NCBI GenBank assembly: GCA_016800925.1 | Contig: JABCPU010000017.1 | Location: forward strand, 124,001 to 188,000 | Direction: 5' to 3' | Source of the DNA: Suillus spraguei | Lineage: Eukaryota > Basidiomycota > Agaricomycetes > Boletales > Suillaceae | Length of the DNA: 64,000 bases | Position numbers and translations under genes: made by a program | Notes under the pieces: generated by a model | Database searches by the model: none | Told to the model about the DNA's origin: nothing | The model's input: the letters and a program-made list of their open reading frames with translations, nothing else | In this document: piece after piece, positions 47,691-58,938 of the stretch | Numbering within the stretch: the first letter of the stretch is position 1 | Layout: every line of letters begins with the position of its first letter

Positions 47691-48343
47691 GCTGGTATTG
47701 GATTCTGTTTCTGGATGCAAAGTTCGCGGAATAACTGCACTGTGCCAGAGGTCGTGGGTACTCAAAAAGTTAATGTAGTATGTATTGGAATCTCATTTAT
47801 TCAATTTTATTGTCATCTAGAGCGTATTGCATCATGAATTGACTGGCTGGCGGCGACCGATGATGTCATCATATAGGCATTTAGTAGTTCAACGTCCTGG
47901 ACTCGTCCACATGTAATCTTCTCTACCACCTCAAGTGGCGTGAGATATTGTATTGGCGATGCGAATTCGATCATTAGGCTAAAGAATTCGTGTCTCAAAC
48001 TCCATCTCTCATCGTACGCATCTGTTCAAATCTTGCGTCCACCATACTCTAAAATGAATCAGGAGCGTACCAGCCTCGACTTGATACGCTGGATTGGATC
48101 AAACGATCCGAGTCGTGCACCTTCGATGATGCCCACCAAATGCAGCATTCTACGGGAGCTTTAAGCCGGGTAGCTGCAGTCTAACCTTGCAGGCACGCTG
48201 TTCAAGAGCGGGACACTTTCGAATTCGTGGTACTATCAGTGTGGTCACGGAGAAATGTAAGTGGTAATATTGCTCAGAGGTCTCACACGAATAACTCAGA
48301 AAATCAACAATCTACTAGTAGCTGTATTATATCGTGCTTGCTC
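47691..48343. other. intergenic with repeat remnants
   Basis: No gene seen. About 47,815-48,060 repeats 44,820-45,170, including a trace of the bestrophin 3' region, so this block is present a third time in shortened form. Confidence 0.45.
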
Positions 48344-50092
48344 TTAAAACTCGATAACTTCAATTTGATCCTAGACGAACAATGAGTATGTGGCACTTCA
48401 TCGGAAGATGAGATGATCTTACGATGCCAAAATGGTCCTTCAGCAAATAAAGTCTGTCTCTATCGAACCACATCTTGGTGAACTCGCCATAAGTGAACAC
48501 TCTGTCAGACACGACCTCGACATAGGGCATGGATGTCGTTATACGTTCCTCCGTCTGGATGGGTTCTACCGTAGATGGCTTATTCATTATCGTTCCTAGA
48601 CCTTGCTGGTGGTGACGCTTAACAGCTAATGGACTGAAGTCCATGAGGTGTAACCTGTACTCCGTCGCAATCGAGTTGTCGCCTACTTCTGTGCCGGCTG
48701 CAGGGAATGCATACAAAGCTCGACTTCCGCGAACGCCAAGTCTGCATGAAAAACGGTGCGTGAAAACACGAGCATTTGAAGGACCCCAAGATTGCCACGG
48801 TACTTCCACTATTCGCTCCGAGTCAACCAAGTCAGGCTCGAAGAAAACCCTAGTGGAAATGACGAAGTAGAGATCTGAATTCCACGTGGCAAGGGAGAGT
48901 AGTCGATGTTTAGGATCCGAGATCCACATTTCTTGTGGGTCCTGGATCCGGTGGTGAGAGCTACGTACGATATTATCCGTCGAAGCAAAGCATCGCAGGT
49001 TCATGAGTTGTATGGGCAACAAGAAGCAAGCCAGCAGTCGCGGTGCCTGAGACATGTCCTCGATTGAATAGAGTTTTAAGTCGCCATTGACAATCAAAAA
49101 TCTATCGTATCCAAGGAAGCAAATGTCGATCTCGTCATAATCCGGATCAAGTATTGGGCCGCTGAGGATGCTCTACATCGAGTATCAACTGTCAAGTGTT
49201 TTGATTGATTCTAATAAAGGCTCACATTGGACGTTGTTGAGTGTTGCCAGTCCCAAATCTGCAACCACCACTTGGATGCAAATGAAGGGGTGTGCGGCAG
49301 ATCATCGAACAGTCGGAAAGCGATATATCTTCCCAAAACCTCGATTTTCGTATTCATTGCAATAAAGTTCTCGCGTTTTGGCAAGTTAGAGAGAAACAGA
49401 GTCCGTCCAGCAGCCTGAGGGTGAGTCTCATCTCCATCCAGGGCTAAAAGGTCAATATAGTAATCTTCATCAGATACCACCAGATTGCCGTCTCTAACAA
49501 CCGTGACATAGACGATGGCGAGTAGGTTTTGCGCTGGCGAGATGAAAACATGTAAAACAACAAACTCGCCTAGCCTCTGTTCGGGAACTGAGCAAAGTAA
49601 CTCTGGACAGAAATCACGCTCGATGGTTTGTTGTGAGGGCTTGGGTAGTATTGGAAAGATCTCGCACGAGTAGTTATCCGGATTCCAGAAGCAGGCATGT
49701 CCATTGATGATAGACACTTTTGTTAGTGCACGGAATTCTTCTGGTATAGGGATTGCATTGAAAGAGTGGATGTCGAACCTAAACCATGCCTGGGCTTTGT
49801 CCCGCAAGTGTTGCAGGCGCTTTGGATAAGGCATGTTGCCGCTGACGACAGGGAGCAATTGTTGGCCACCCAGTTCAGTGATGTACTGAAGCTCGGAAGA
49901 AGACAGGTATGTTTGACGAAGGACCTTACATAGCTGCCAGACGATCATCAGTATCAGTGCCCGTCTTGGACAATTAGTGATTTGATAGTAGCTTACGGAT
50001 GCACAACGTAGAATGTCTTGCCAAGGAAGGAAGCTTAGAATGTAATATAGCAGTTCTTCAGGAAGAGACAATAACTCTGCTTTGCGCTTCAT
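48344..50092 (-). CDS. F-box protein
   Basis: Exons 50092-49997, 49933-49226, 49172-48423 and 48370-48344 join in phase 0 to 526 residues. The N-terminal F-box runs from about residue 8 (LLSLPEELLYYILSFLPWQD) through ILRCAS. The intron follows at this point, and the next exon gives LCKVLRQTYLSSSELQYITE, the helix that usually follows the F-box in Agaricomycete F-box proteins. The rest is a long beta-rich region without a repeat family I can name (YYIDLLALDGDE, LQIWDWQHSTTSNV, YDRFLIVNGDLKLYS). By family the F-box would bind Skp1 in an SCF ubiquitin ligase and the C-terminal part would choose the substrate, which is unknown. The last 9-codon exon (DQIEVIEF) is a choice: without that intron the frame would end 11 bases upstream, at 48,360. 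Confidence 0.8.
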
Positions 50093-51205
50093 TTCTTAAC
50101 TCGGCCCACCGTCTAATACGCTGTAACTTGACGTCAACATTATCAGCAATTGAAAAACGATGAACTAACCAGAGTTTGTGACGTCAACAGCGAGCACGAT
50201 CGCGAGTAGTGCCCTGAGAGTAGTTGGCTGAAGAATGTGGTCGTAGTGCAGTAATGTCGAAACTACCATTCTGCTCATCACTTAAATACTTTCAGATGCG
50301 ACTAAGGAACGAATGGACAAAGACGTAGTGGCAAAACTGTAGCAGTGCCATGGATTAGTCAAAGCACGGACAAGGTAGCTCTATCGATTCAAGGTTGTGA
50401 GGACATCCAGAACAATGAGTGCTAAAGACTTACTGACAAAAGCAAGCTCAAAGGTGACTATTGCTGCCGCAAAAAGGAACTCAATAGTAGTATGACACGA
50501 GCGCCAATATCTCCATGTCATACTTCACAGTCACGGTGGGATCACTGTTGAGCATGGCATGGTCATATTTTTATCCTTTGTAGGCTGCTCCGGGTACGAC
50601 CCTCACCGCATATTAGTAGAGTCGAGCGAGGAGAATGAGGGCAATATTATTGTGCAATAGTACACCCAATAATTTGATAGTTTGCTGCTGGCGAAGCCGG
50701 TATGAGTACTACACGGTCCGACACGCGTTGTCAAGATTTGACTGAAAGTGTTCAAGAGCAATGAGATATAGTCAATCTGCTGCCCTTGTTTGATTGAGTT
50801 TGTTGGGGGTTGTTGACGTCTAGCCAGCGAACAATCAACCTTTGTTATACTTATAATCGCTGACGTTGCATCAAGCAATTACTATGTACATCCAGTGTAG
50901 CTACTAATAATAATATGTATGTTATGTTAACCATGACCACGCATGGACAAGACCCATTCCAGATGGGAACCTAAAATACAAATAGACAAGGTATGCATAC
51001 AACAGAACGAACATGCAACAGAGAGCGGCTCGCTCCGGAGGAGCCGAAATGAGAGTGAGCGTGAGCGAGAGTGAGTTAAAAAGATCGTGTACATGGATAA
51101 CCGAATCGATGATGTCGTGATGCGGCACGCAGTGCCATGAGGCATCAAGCCTCGTTATATGATAATCATGAGGTAGGAGGGCGTCTCGCCAGTTAATATT
51201 CGCAT
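50093..51205. other. intergenic, no gene seen
   Basis: Divergent or tail-to-head spacer between the F-box gene and the AA9 gene; I see no coding signal or repeat. Confidence 0.4.
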
Positions 51206-52368
51206 TTAGTGCGCGCGGATAAGTCTCCGCTTGTGGCTCCGCTTGTTCCTGCTGTCTCGCTTGACAACATCCTCATTGGTGGAACGGCCAATAAGCATGC
51301 ACTGCCCTGTCGCCGTCGCACTTGGGGTGGATGACGCGATAACGGTGGAGGAAGGGTTGTTGGCGAAGGTTGATGTATTCCCTGCTGAGGAACCCGATGC
51401 AGGGCCGGTGGAAGAAGGCGCACCAGAGCCTGAGCCAGTAGATGAAGGCGTAGCAGAACTTGAGCCACCGTCCACGAAGCTTGCGACAGGAGGGCCAGGG
51501 AACGTGTACTCAATGGGCGGGTTATAGATCTGCACAGTGATCGGTGATATGTTCAAACAAAAATTAAGCGAGAAAATAGCTCACGTCTGGTGTTAGGATA
51601 CCAGGTTCACTATCAGAGTAACCACCAGGGAATGTACACTCCTCGCTCGACGTCGGGCCCCCAGTCTGGGAACCACCAATTTGAAGTTGAATACACGCAG
51701 GGTAAAACTCAGCGCCTCCTAGTGTCATCGCAAGTTGCAGGGAGATAATCTCCGAACGAAGCAGGTAATTTCCGGGTGCGAGAGTGTTCGGGATCGTCAC
51801 GTTTGCGGGAGCTCGAGAATCTGCGGGACACATTAGCGCAAGTAAATCAAAATATGAATGCTACTAACTCAGATTTGCCTGATACCAGGTACTGCCATCC
51901 GCCTCAAGACCGAGTTCAGAGATCTTGAACCACTCGGCATTCGTCGAGTCGTATGTTGAACAAGAACCGTCACACTTGGCCATGTAGTGCATCAATGGAC
52001 CTGTGTTATGCGGCCACTGCAAATTGACGGTCACTTGTCAATCTATGACGTTGTATGAAGTCACGCACGTTAGATGAGCCGTCTGTTCCACCAACCCATA
52101 GAATCTCGAGCTGGGAGCCAGGGTTTGCATTTCCGACAAGAGAAGCCAACTGAGCGTCTTGTCCGCAGTTAAGGAATGTGTTATTAGTACCCTTGACAGG
52201 ACTGTTCGTGTTGACAAGACGAATGATAGAAGCGGCAGGGGTCGCCACGTTCAAGTTATTGCCCTTGTAGACGGTGCCGTCGATCGTCACCTGCTGTACA
52301 AAACCATGAGCTGAGACGAGAGTGGGGATGACGAGGGCAGGGAGGAATTGAGCAAGTTTTCGAAACAT
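51206..52368 (-). CDS. AA9 lytic polysaccharide monooxygenase (secreted)
   Basis: Copper enzyme of the AA9 family, which cleaves cellulose-type polysaccharides oxidatively outside the cell. Exons 52368-52069, 52016-51869, 51820-51585 and 51529-51206 give 335 residues. A 20-residue signal peptide ends in SA, so the mature protein starts with His21 (HGFVQQVTIDG), the N-terminal copper-brace histidine. The second copper histidine is His103 in WPHNTGPLMHY, and the axial tyrosine is Tyr189 in GGAEFYPAC. The catalytic domain is followed by a Ser/Thr/Gly/Pro-rich linker (SSSATPSSTGSGSGAPSS) and a basic tail (about residues 315-335) with no cellulose-binding module. The segment LLRSEIISLQLA has Gln178 and GGAE has Glu187 where many AA9 enzymes have His and Gln; both lie near the active site. 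Confidence 0.9.
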
Positions 52369-54329
52369 TATGAATGAGTGAAGCGTAAAAGGATGTCAGG
52401 AAAAGAAAGTAAGGGCGGGAGAAGGAAAAGATAAGCGGTTACGATAAACAAACTCGCCCTGCGAGAGTTCAAATAAGGAGTTGGTTGAATAGATCACAGA
52501 GGCGGTTGCCCTGATTGTTGTGCACAGACAATAGAGCTTTCTATATCACAGACCACTGACGAGGGACCACAAGAGGACACAGTGCAACAGTCTTTTTATA
52601 GCATTGTTGCATGGACTGAATCAGAACAATGGAAAAAATGTAGTAAAACGGCTTACCATCATGATTGTGTCCATTTCATTACACGAACTGTCAATTGATT
52701 GGATGTTTGCCCCTTCTGCGTGTTCTTCGCTTCCGTCTCATCAATCAAAGTTGAAAAGCACATGGAGCATGCGCGTTACACAAGTTCCGTTTTTTTTAAG
52801 TCATCGGATCAAGTCGTGCTGCTCAGCGCTCTGCCGGCATGGTTTGGTCGTGGTGCTAACTTCTCGAAAAGTTAAGACCTCCTACCATGCGGTACCACCT
52901 GAGGAAACTTTAATTAGAATTGGAAAAAAACTTGTAGCCGTGAACCAAATCCACAAGGAGATAGTGTATTCGAGTCCATCGATGTTGGACTTATCGATAA
53001 ACCGCTTGTTGGGGTTTCAGGTCGGGTGCGATCAGTTCTTCCATTGGAGAAGGCTCAGCAGTGAATACGAGTCAGGTAGAAGATCAATCGAAGGAGTCGG
53101 GCATCATGCATCATGGTGTGTGTGCCGTGTGACAATGTTAGCGCATTCTCACACACTACATAATATGGACCATCATTCCCTAGCAGTGGAAACCACTTCT
53201 GGCAAGCTCTCATCCAGCACCCGGTCCCCCAAACGTTCCTCACATGCTGGTCCATTCGGAGGTACAGGAGTGATATAGGCTAGCACATGTTGCAGGTGCA
53301 GACGGGCTTACAGCTGCTTACAGGGACGTTGCAACAAATGTGGGCAAGATCGCGACGAGGTGCAGTCGGTTCGAATTGCGCGCCTCAAAAGTGCCTGACT
53401 CGTTGCTCCACGACCTGCATGATCTTTTGATAATGATCAAACATCCCTGTGCTTGACAACCATTTTTACAGCGCAATTGCTTTTTATGTCCAACATGATG
53501 AATCGTTTCTGACCAATTTCACCAATCATCGTGCCATTCCCATACTTGCATTCCCCAACAAATGGACTTGCAGCAACTGCAGTTCGGGCAGGACAGTTCC
53601 TGCGTTATGTTTAGCTCGCAACGTCAGATGCTCCTTGAAACCATCTTAGCTTTGCAAAATGCACGAATACCATTACGTAAGTCAAGTTTGTTCGCCGCGA
53701 CTACCATGTGCCGTTGGAACGATCATCGTCAGCATCTGTTTCATGTCGAAATTACGAGCACGGAGACTTTGAAGAGGGGTATCATCCTTGATTACATAAA
53801 CGACCCGACGCTCTCAACCTATGGATTGGGAGTAATCGGCCACGCTCTAGCACGCCTATGTTTGGTGCTGATATGATTCGGTCTAAATCGAGCCGGAGAA
53901 GCCGCATCATGGACTAATTTGAGGCCTTGAGGGCTAAGCGAGACTGATACAATACGGTAGGAACAACTGCGTGTCGAGTCTATGATGACAGTTGATCATT
54001 AAATGCGCGTCTTCTAGCTGGCATGCATTTGGTTTATGGCCGTTCCCAGCAGTTTTGTTTACGCAAAGAACCAAAAAGCACGCAAACACGTTATTCACTT
54101 GACACTTCTCAACTTCATGTTGCCTTCGTCCATTTCTCAGACAGGAGCGTGTGCTACGTCTTGTCTTATTGAAAACGGCATAATGCGAATGGGGAAACAG
54201 GACTGACTGACGTGTCGATATGTACAAATTAGTCTGCTCTCTTGCTAGGAAGATCGTAGCAGGCTTTATTACCGTCCTGATATTACGACGCGCGAAAGGT
54301 GAGCCATCAGGTGAAGACTTAATGCAAAT
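52369..54329. other. gene-free stretch
   Basis: A 224-codon open frame at 52,604-53,278 has no family features, and I do not call it. About 53,360-53,660 resembles 36,330-36,750. The rest shows nothing I can name. Confidence 0.4.
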
Positions 54330-54481
54330 TATTCCCACTCAGAAATTCTAAGCAGGTCATAGTTGCACCACAGCAGTCACTGTTCGTGGTGCATGGTGCA
54401 ACTCTGGAGTTGTTCCCTGCATGCATTAACAGTCATAGATGCTGTCAACGCTGTAATGATAACGAGGAAGAAGAAATGCAT
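54330..54481 (-). pseudogene. small secreted cysteine-rich protein, copy 3 (frameshift)
   Basis: It has a signal peptide related to copies 1 and 2 (MHFFFLVIITALTASMTVNA). The cysteine core continues (NSDCCGATMTC) but in another frame, after a small duplication-like insertion near 54,385. The upstream region with a TATAAA-type box (54,546-54,553) also matches. The order C, C, CC, C is retained across the break. It shows that the family spread about 33-41 kb away from the other two copies. Confidence 0.65.
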
Positions 54482-56147
54482 TGTTTGTGCGCGGTGGTTT
54501 AATCTACTAAGGTGCTGATTGAGTAGACGGTAGGAAGATGGCTTGCCTTTATACTATTGCGCTTACCGCTGTTATGTTGGAATACTTTGTCTTCCTGATA
54601 CACTATCTCTGCTATTCGTGAATCACAAATGATAGTTCATGATGGTCACTATGCCGAATTTGAGCCCAGCTCACGAATCGCAGACTGCAGCCAGCTGGCA
54701 GGTCTGCCGCTGTCTAGGGTTCAGGGAATTTGGGGTGGGTAAATTTACCGTAATGACGGGGTCGACTTGAAACACTCACTAACCGGGGTCAATTGAGTCC
54801 ATTAGAATACCGGTTACTTATTGTAGCAAGTCTTACTCATTGGCAAATAAAAGTTGATTGGTTGCCGACTCGGAATATGACCGAGAATCCGAAATATTTT
54901 AAAGTTTGTAACCCTGAAGATTATCACAAAGAGAGTTGGCGTGAGTTGGCACGAGCCTTCAGGTTAAAGCTCAAGCATGCCAGTGAGTTTATGATCGTGC
55001 GAAGCCGTTGCAAAACTTATGAAGGAGAGAAACCCCCGCTTGGCTGGATTGACACAAGAAGGCACTGAAGGCGTGTCAATGGCTAACGAGAGGATAGTTT
55101 CAATCATAACGTGACTCAACGGTCCAATTCAGAGCAGCCAAGACATCTCGACATTAAAAGAACATGTACAGATTCATCTGTGGTATCGAAAGCCGATGCT
55201 GAGTGAAGAAGTCAGTTGGCTGGAGTTCCAACTTGAACATACCCTTACTTCTGATCAGTCAGGACTCAGCAGCACCAACAGTTGCTCCTTCTGTCAAATG
55301 GCAATATATGTATGCAATCATCCACAACAACCCATGGCCGTTCGCGGAGGTCTGTCGAGGCCGCAAGGTAGTGGCTTATTAAGCCGCAACTTCATCCTCG
55401 ACACTGATGGATGGCGAGGAGGAATGGTTATAGGCGGCTTAGTTGTAAATTACCAGGCAAACTAGACACTTACCAGTGCAAATGATTCAGCGTCAAAATG
55501 CTAATTTGCCGGTCAACCAGCGCAAGATCCCCGAACCCTGGCGCCATCCCAAGAACATAACTATTAACAAGGATCACATCCATTTACTGCGAGATTTTTA
55601 CGAGTGTCTGTGTACCACTGTCCATGTGAACGTCGCAAGATAAAAGGCTCAAGAGGTTGGATAAAAAGAAGAAAAACATAGACTCTGTCATTGTAGTAGA
55701 AGTCAACAAAAAAAATTGCCGTCACTATAGCTCCCACGGGGTTTTCCTGATGGCCTGATTTGTTAGTTAATTTCACTAGCCTATCAGGCTCAGATATCTC
55801 TTGACCTCGGACCCGAGTTGGTGAGTCCGAAGGTGGACTCGTTATGCACGATCGTCACTATGCAAGGTAAGCACTTCCTGAAGACCTAACTATTAGCCCA
55901 TGAATAAACTGGTGGAACACCGCATCTCCTATTCCTTATAGCCAAAAAATAGCCTACCTGTCCTGCTATATTGATTTTGATCTAAGATGTGCGAACAACA
56001 AGTCGATGATTCAGTTGTTTCTGTTTTCTATTTCTGCGCGTAAGGGGGCGGGTTTCGTACGGTTCAGCCTTCTGAGGATGAGATTAATCATGTACTCACA
56101 GTATTTTCGCATTACCAGCCCATATATAATGAGTTTCGAAATGTGGT
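54482..56147. other. gene-free stretch upstream of the aspartic protease
   Basis: It begins with the conserved 5' flank of mini-protein copy 3. Other frames (for example 54,793-55,068) lack family features. A TATATAAT at 56,123-56,130 lies close to the protease ATG. Confidence 0.4.
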
Positions 56148-56159
56148 ATGATTATCACC

Positions 56160-57640
56160 ATGTTCCCAGCTGTATCCCCGTTAACGACTCTCCTCCTGGC
56201 CTTGTCCATCGCAGCATCGCCTGTTCAAATTCGCGACACCCTTGTAACCCTCCCGATCGCCAGGAGGATAAACATCTCTGGCGGTACCATTAACCTCTTG
56301 CAGCACGACCAATCTCGCGCGACCTCCATTAAAACTGTCTCCGGGAACACTCTCAGCCGTTACAGTGGTAGCATTGCTGTGACAAACGCTGCTGTAACCT
56401 ATATTGCAGCAATTGGTGTTGGCAGCCCCGCTACAACCTGTGGGTCTAACAATGAAAAAACACGCGGCTGCTGATGTATTATTGCAGACAACTTGGTTGT
56501 CGACACCGGAAGCTCGAACACATGGGTTGGCGCCAACACTCCATACGTGAAGACCAGCGCCAGCGTCGACACTGATCAGCCTGTATCAGTCTCCTACGGT
56601 TCTGGCTCCTTCTCTGGTATGACATACAACGATACAATAAATTAAAATACCTACGATTATTAATAGGAACTGAGTACACTGACACTGTCACTCTCGGCAA
56701 TGGGTCCACCATCACCAAGCAGTCAATTGGTGTTGCTTCTAATTCCACGGGCTTCACTGACGTTGATGGCATCATGGGTATCGGGCCCCTAGACTTGACA
56801 GAGGGTACCCTGACAGATTCACCGCACACAACGATCCCGACTATCACTGACAACCTGTATAGCCAAGGCACCATTTCTCGTATAGTTGTTAGTATCTCTT
56901 TCGAGCCCACCACCTCGGAGACAGACACCAATGGAGAGCTCGCCTTTGGTGGAACTGACCCTACCAAGTACATTGGCAACATTGCATACACGTGAGGTGC
57001 TGCATCTCGGAGATAAATGCGGACTGATTATAATCGCTTATTTCAGTCCTCTCACCACCACCCACCCTGCATCCTATTATTGGGGTATCAGCGAAAGCAT
57101 CACTTACGGCACCACGATCATCTTGTCTGAGACGGCTGGTATCGTTGATACTGGCACTACTCTCATTCTCATTGCCAGCGGTGCGTATATCGAGTACACC
57201 GAGTGATCTTGACCTGACAAATATTCAATAGACGCATTCAGTACGTACCAGTCTGCAACTGGTGCTACTGAGGACGAGTCAACTGGACTTCTCCGCATTA
57301 CCTCCACCCAGTACAGTGCCCTTAAGAACCTGGACTTCCATGTTGGCATCGTACGTACTTTTTGTCTCAGGTCTTAATTTCCCCCGCTCACCGATTTGCA
57401 CAGAACACCTACGTTCTCACCCCCAACGGCCAGATCTGGCCTCGTGCCCTTAACACTTATATAGGCGGTAGCGCTAGCTACATCTACCTCGTTGTCAACT
57501 CCATTGGCACACCCAGTGGTCAAGGTCTTGACTTTATCAACGGCTACACTTTCCTTGAGCGCTTCTACTCCGTGTTCGATACCACCAACTCCCGGATTGG
57601 TTTTGCCAGAACGGCATATACGACTGCCATCATCAACTGA
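56160..57640 (+). CDS. secreted pepsin-like (A1) aspartic protease
   Basis: Six exons, 56160-56439, 56488-56616, 56667-56991, 57047-57180, 57232-57350 and 57404-57640, give 407 residues with no stop. The signal peptide (MFPAVSPLTTLLLALSIAAS) is followed by a propeptide of about 70 residues. The mature bilobed enzyme carries the first catalytic motif VVDTGSSNTW (Asp99), the flap region around SVSYGSGSFSG, and the second motif GIVDTGTTLI (Asp279). It ends with FLERFYSVFDTTNSRIGFAR and a short C-terminus. An upstream in-frame ATG at 56148 would add MIIT. The enzyme should act outside the cell at acid pH by family. Its broken paralog is at 1,999-3,489 on the other strand. All introns are 48-55 nt with GT-AG ends. 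Confidence 0.9.
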
Positions 57641-58938
57641 TGCACCTTTTTGGTTAGGTATTGAGTGTTTGTACGTCGTCATTATGTAACAATCTACGGA
57701 CCGAGTTGCCTTCAGGAAGCATTTCTAGAAATTATTAACTGTGACGGCAGGAGTCGTAGTTGAATATCTGAATGCTGGTTATTAATTAAAACAAGAGGAG
57801 CTCGTCCGCATCAAGGACCGACAGTCAGCATCAGGCAAATGTCAAATCTGAGGTGGTCCGAGACTCCAAGTATTCTAAATAATAAGAGAGGAACGAAGTA
57901 AAATTCCAGTTTTGAACAACTAAGACGAGCCTTAACGTGGTGAGTGTACCAAGGTCCCATGGTGGTTGCACGATGAGGGCCGAGTCCTCGTGGCCCTCAT
58001 CCGTGTCAAGCTCAGTGCATGTTGGCCAGCATAGTCTAGACCCGAGCACTGATGCTAATACAAATAACCGCCTACATCGGGTACAATGGTATCTAACACG
58101 TCATGCTGTGTTAGTTCTTCGGTTCTTTCCGTCCCTGTGTTATTGATTCTCGACTTCTGGTTCACTATCGCTTTCATCTCCACTCCAGAAATGCGAGATA
58201 TCTGCGCTTTACGTTTGGTGCCAACTCTGCGGCTCTGCCGAAGACGGAATTCGAGTCCCCGTATCAATTTTGTGTTTAATCCAAACCGTTTATGGGCGGT
58301 GAATCGAAAACACTTTGCCACCCGTTTATGGTCGAGGCCGTCAAGGTTTGACGCTAGCACGAACCGTCCTCGACCTCCAAACGGATTCCTTTGCTCGCGG
58401 CCAATTGTACAGGGTATTGTCAAGGGTAAGAACGCGAAAAAGACACCATGTTTTTTTTTTGTAGAGGCGACTCGGAACGAAGGACAAGACAGCGCTAATA
58501 TTGTATTTCGTATGAAACGACCGAAGGGGTGTCCTTGTTCAGAATATAGGAGTCATGTCTTTTGTGTGCTGGTAGAAGATCGCAACTTCTAATCACACGG
58601 GTTGGTCCATCACGCAGCTATACTGCATATAATAGGCAAGTTGTGTTGATATATTTGTCCGAGATTAGCCTGAGTGCCCAGCAGTGACTTGTATGTGTGT
58701 CGGACAATAATTGGGCTTATGTTGGCCAAACATGATGTTTCAGGTCCGTCGGCACGTATATCGAAGCATAATATGCCAGCTCAATGATAGTGTGGTATTA
58801 GAGCGCGGCGAGACATGAACCACTGAATACGTAATTTATTTGCTTGGTCAAGGCTGATAATTACACATAAGTACTACAAAGATGTATGAAATCAAGAAAT
58901 CCTCCAGTGAGTACCGGCTTTTGTGTTGTGCACTGACG
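57641..58938. other. intergenic; its right part is duplicated upstream of the second sedolisin
   Basis: About 58,220-58,938 matches 62,810-63,516 (shared GCCGAAGACGGAATTCGAGT, GGAGTCATGTCTTTTGTGTG and others). No gene seen; it probably holds the sedolisin promoter. Confidence 0.5.

Noticed and set aside
52604..53278. 224-codon open frame on the plus strand
   Set aside because: No signal, domain or paralog, poor composition for a protein of this genome, and no intron structure; likely chance.
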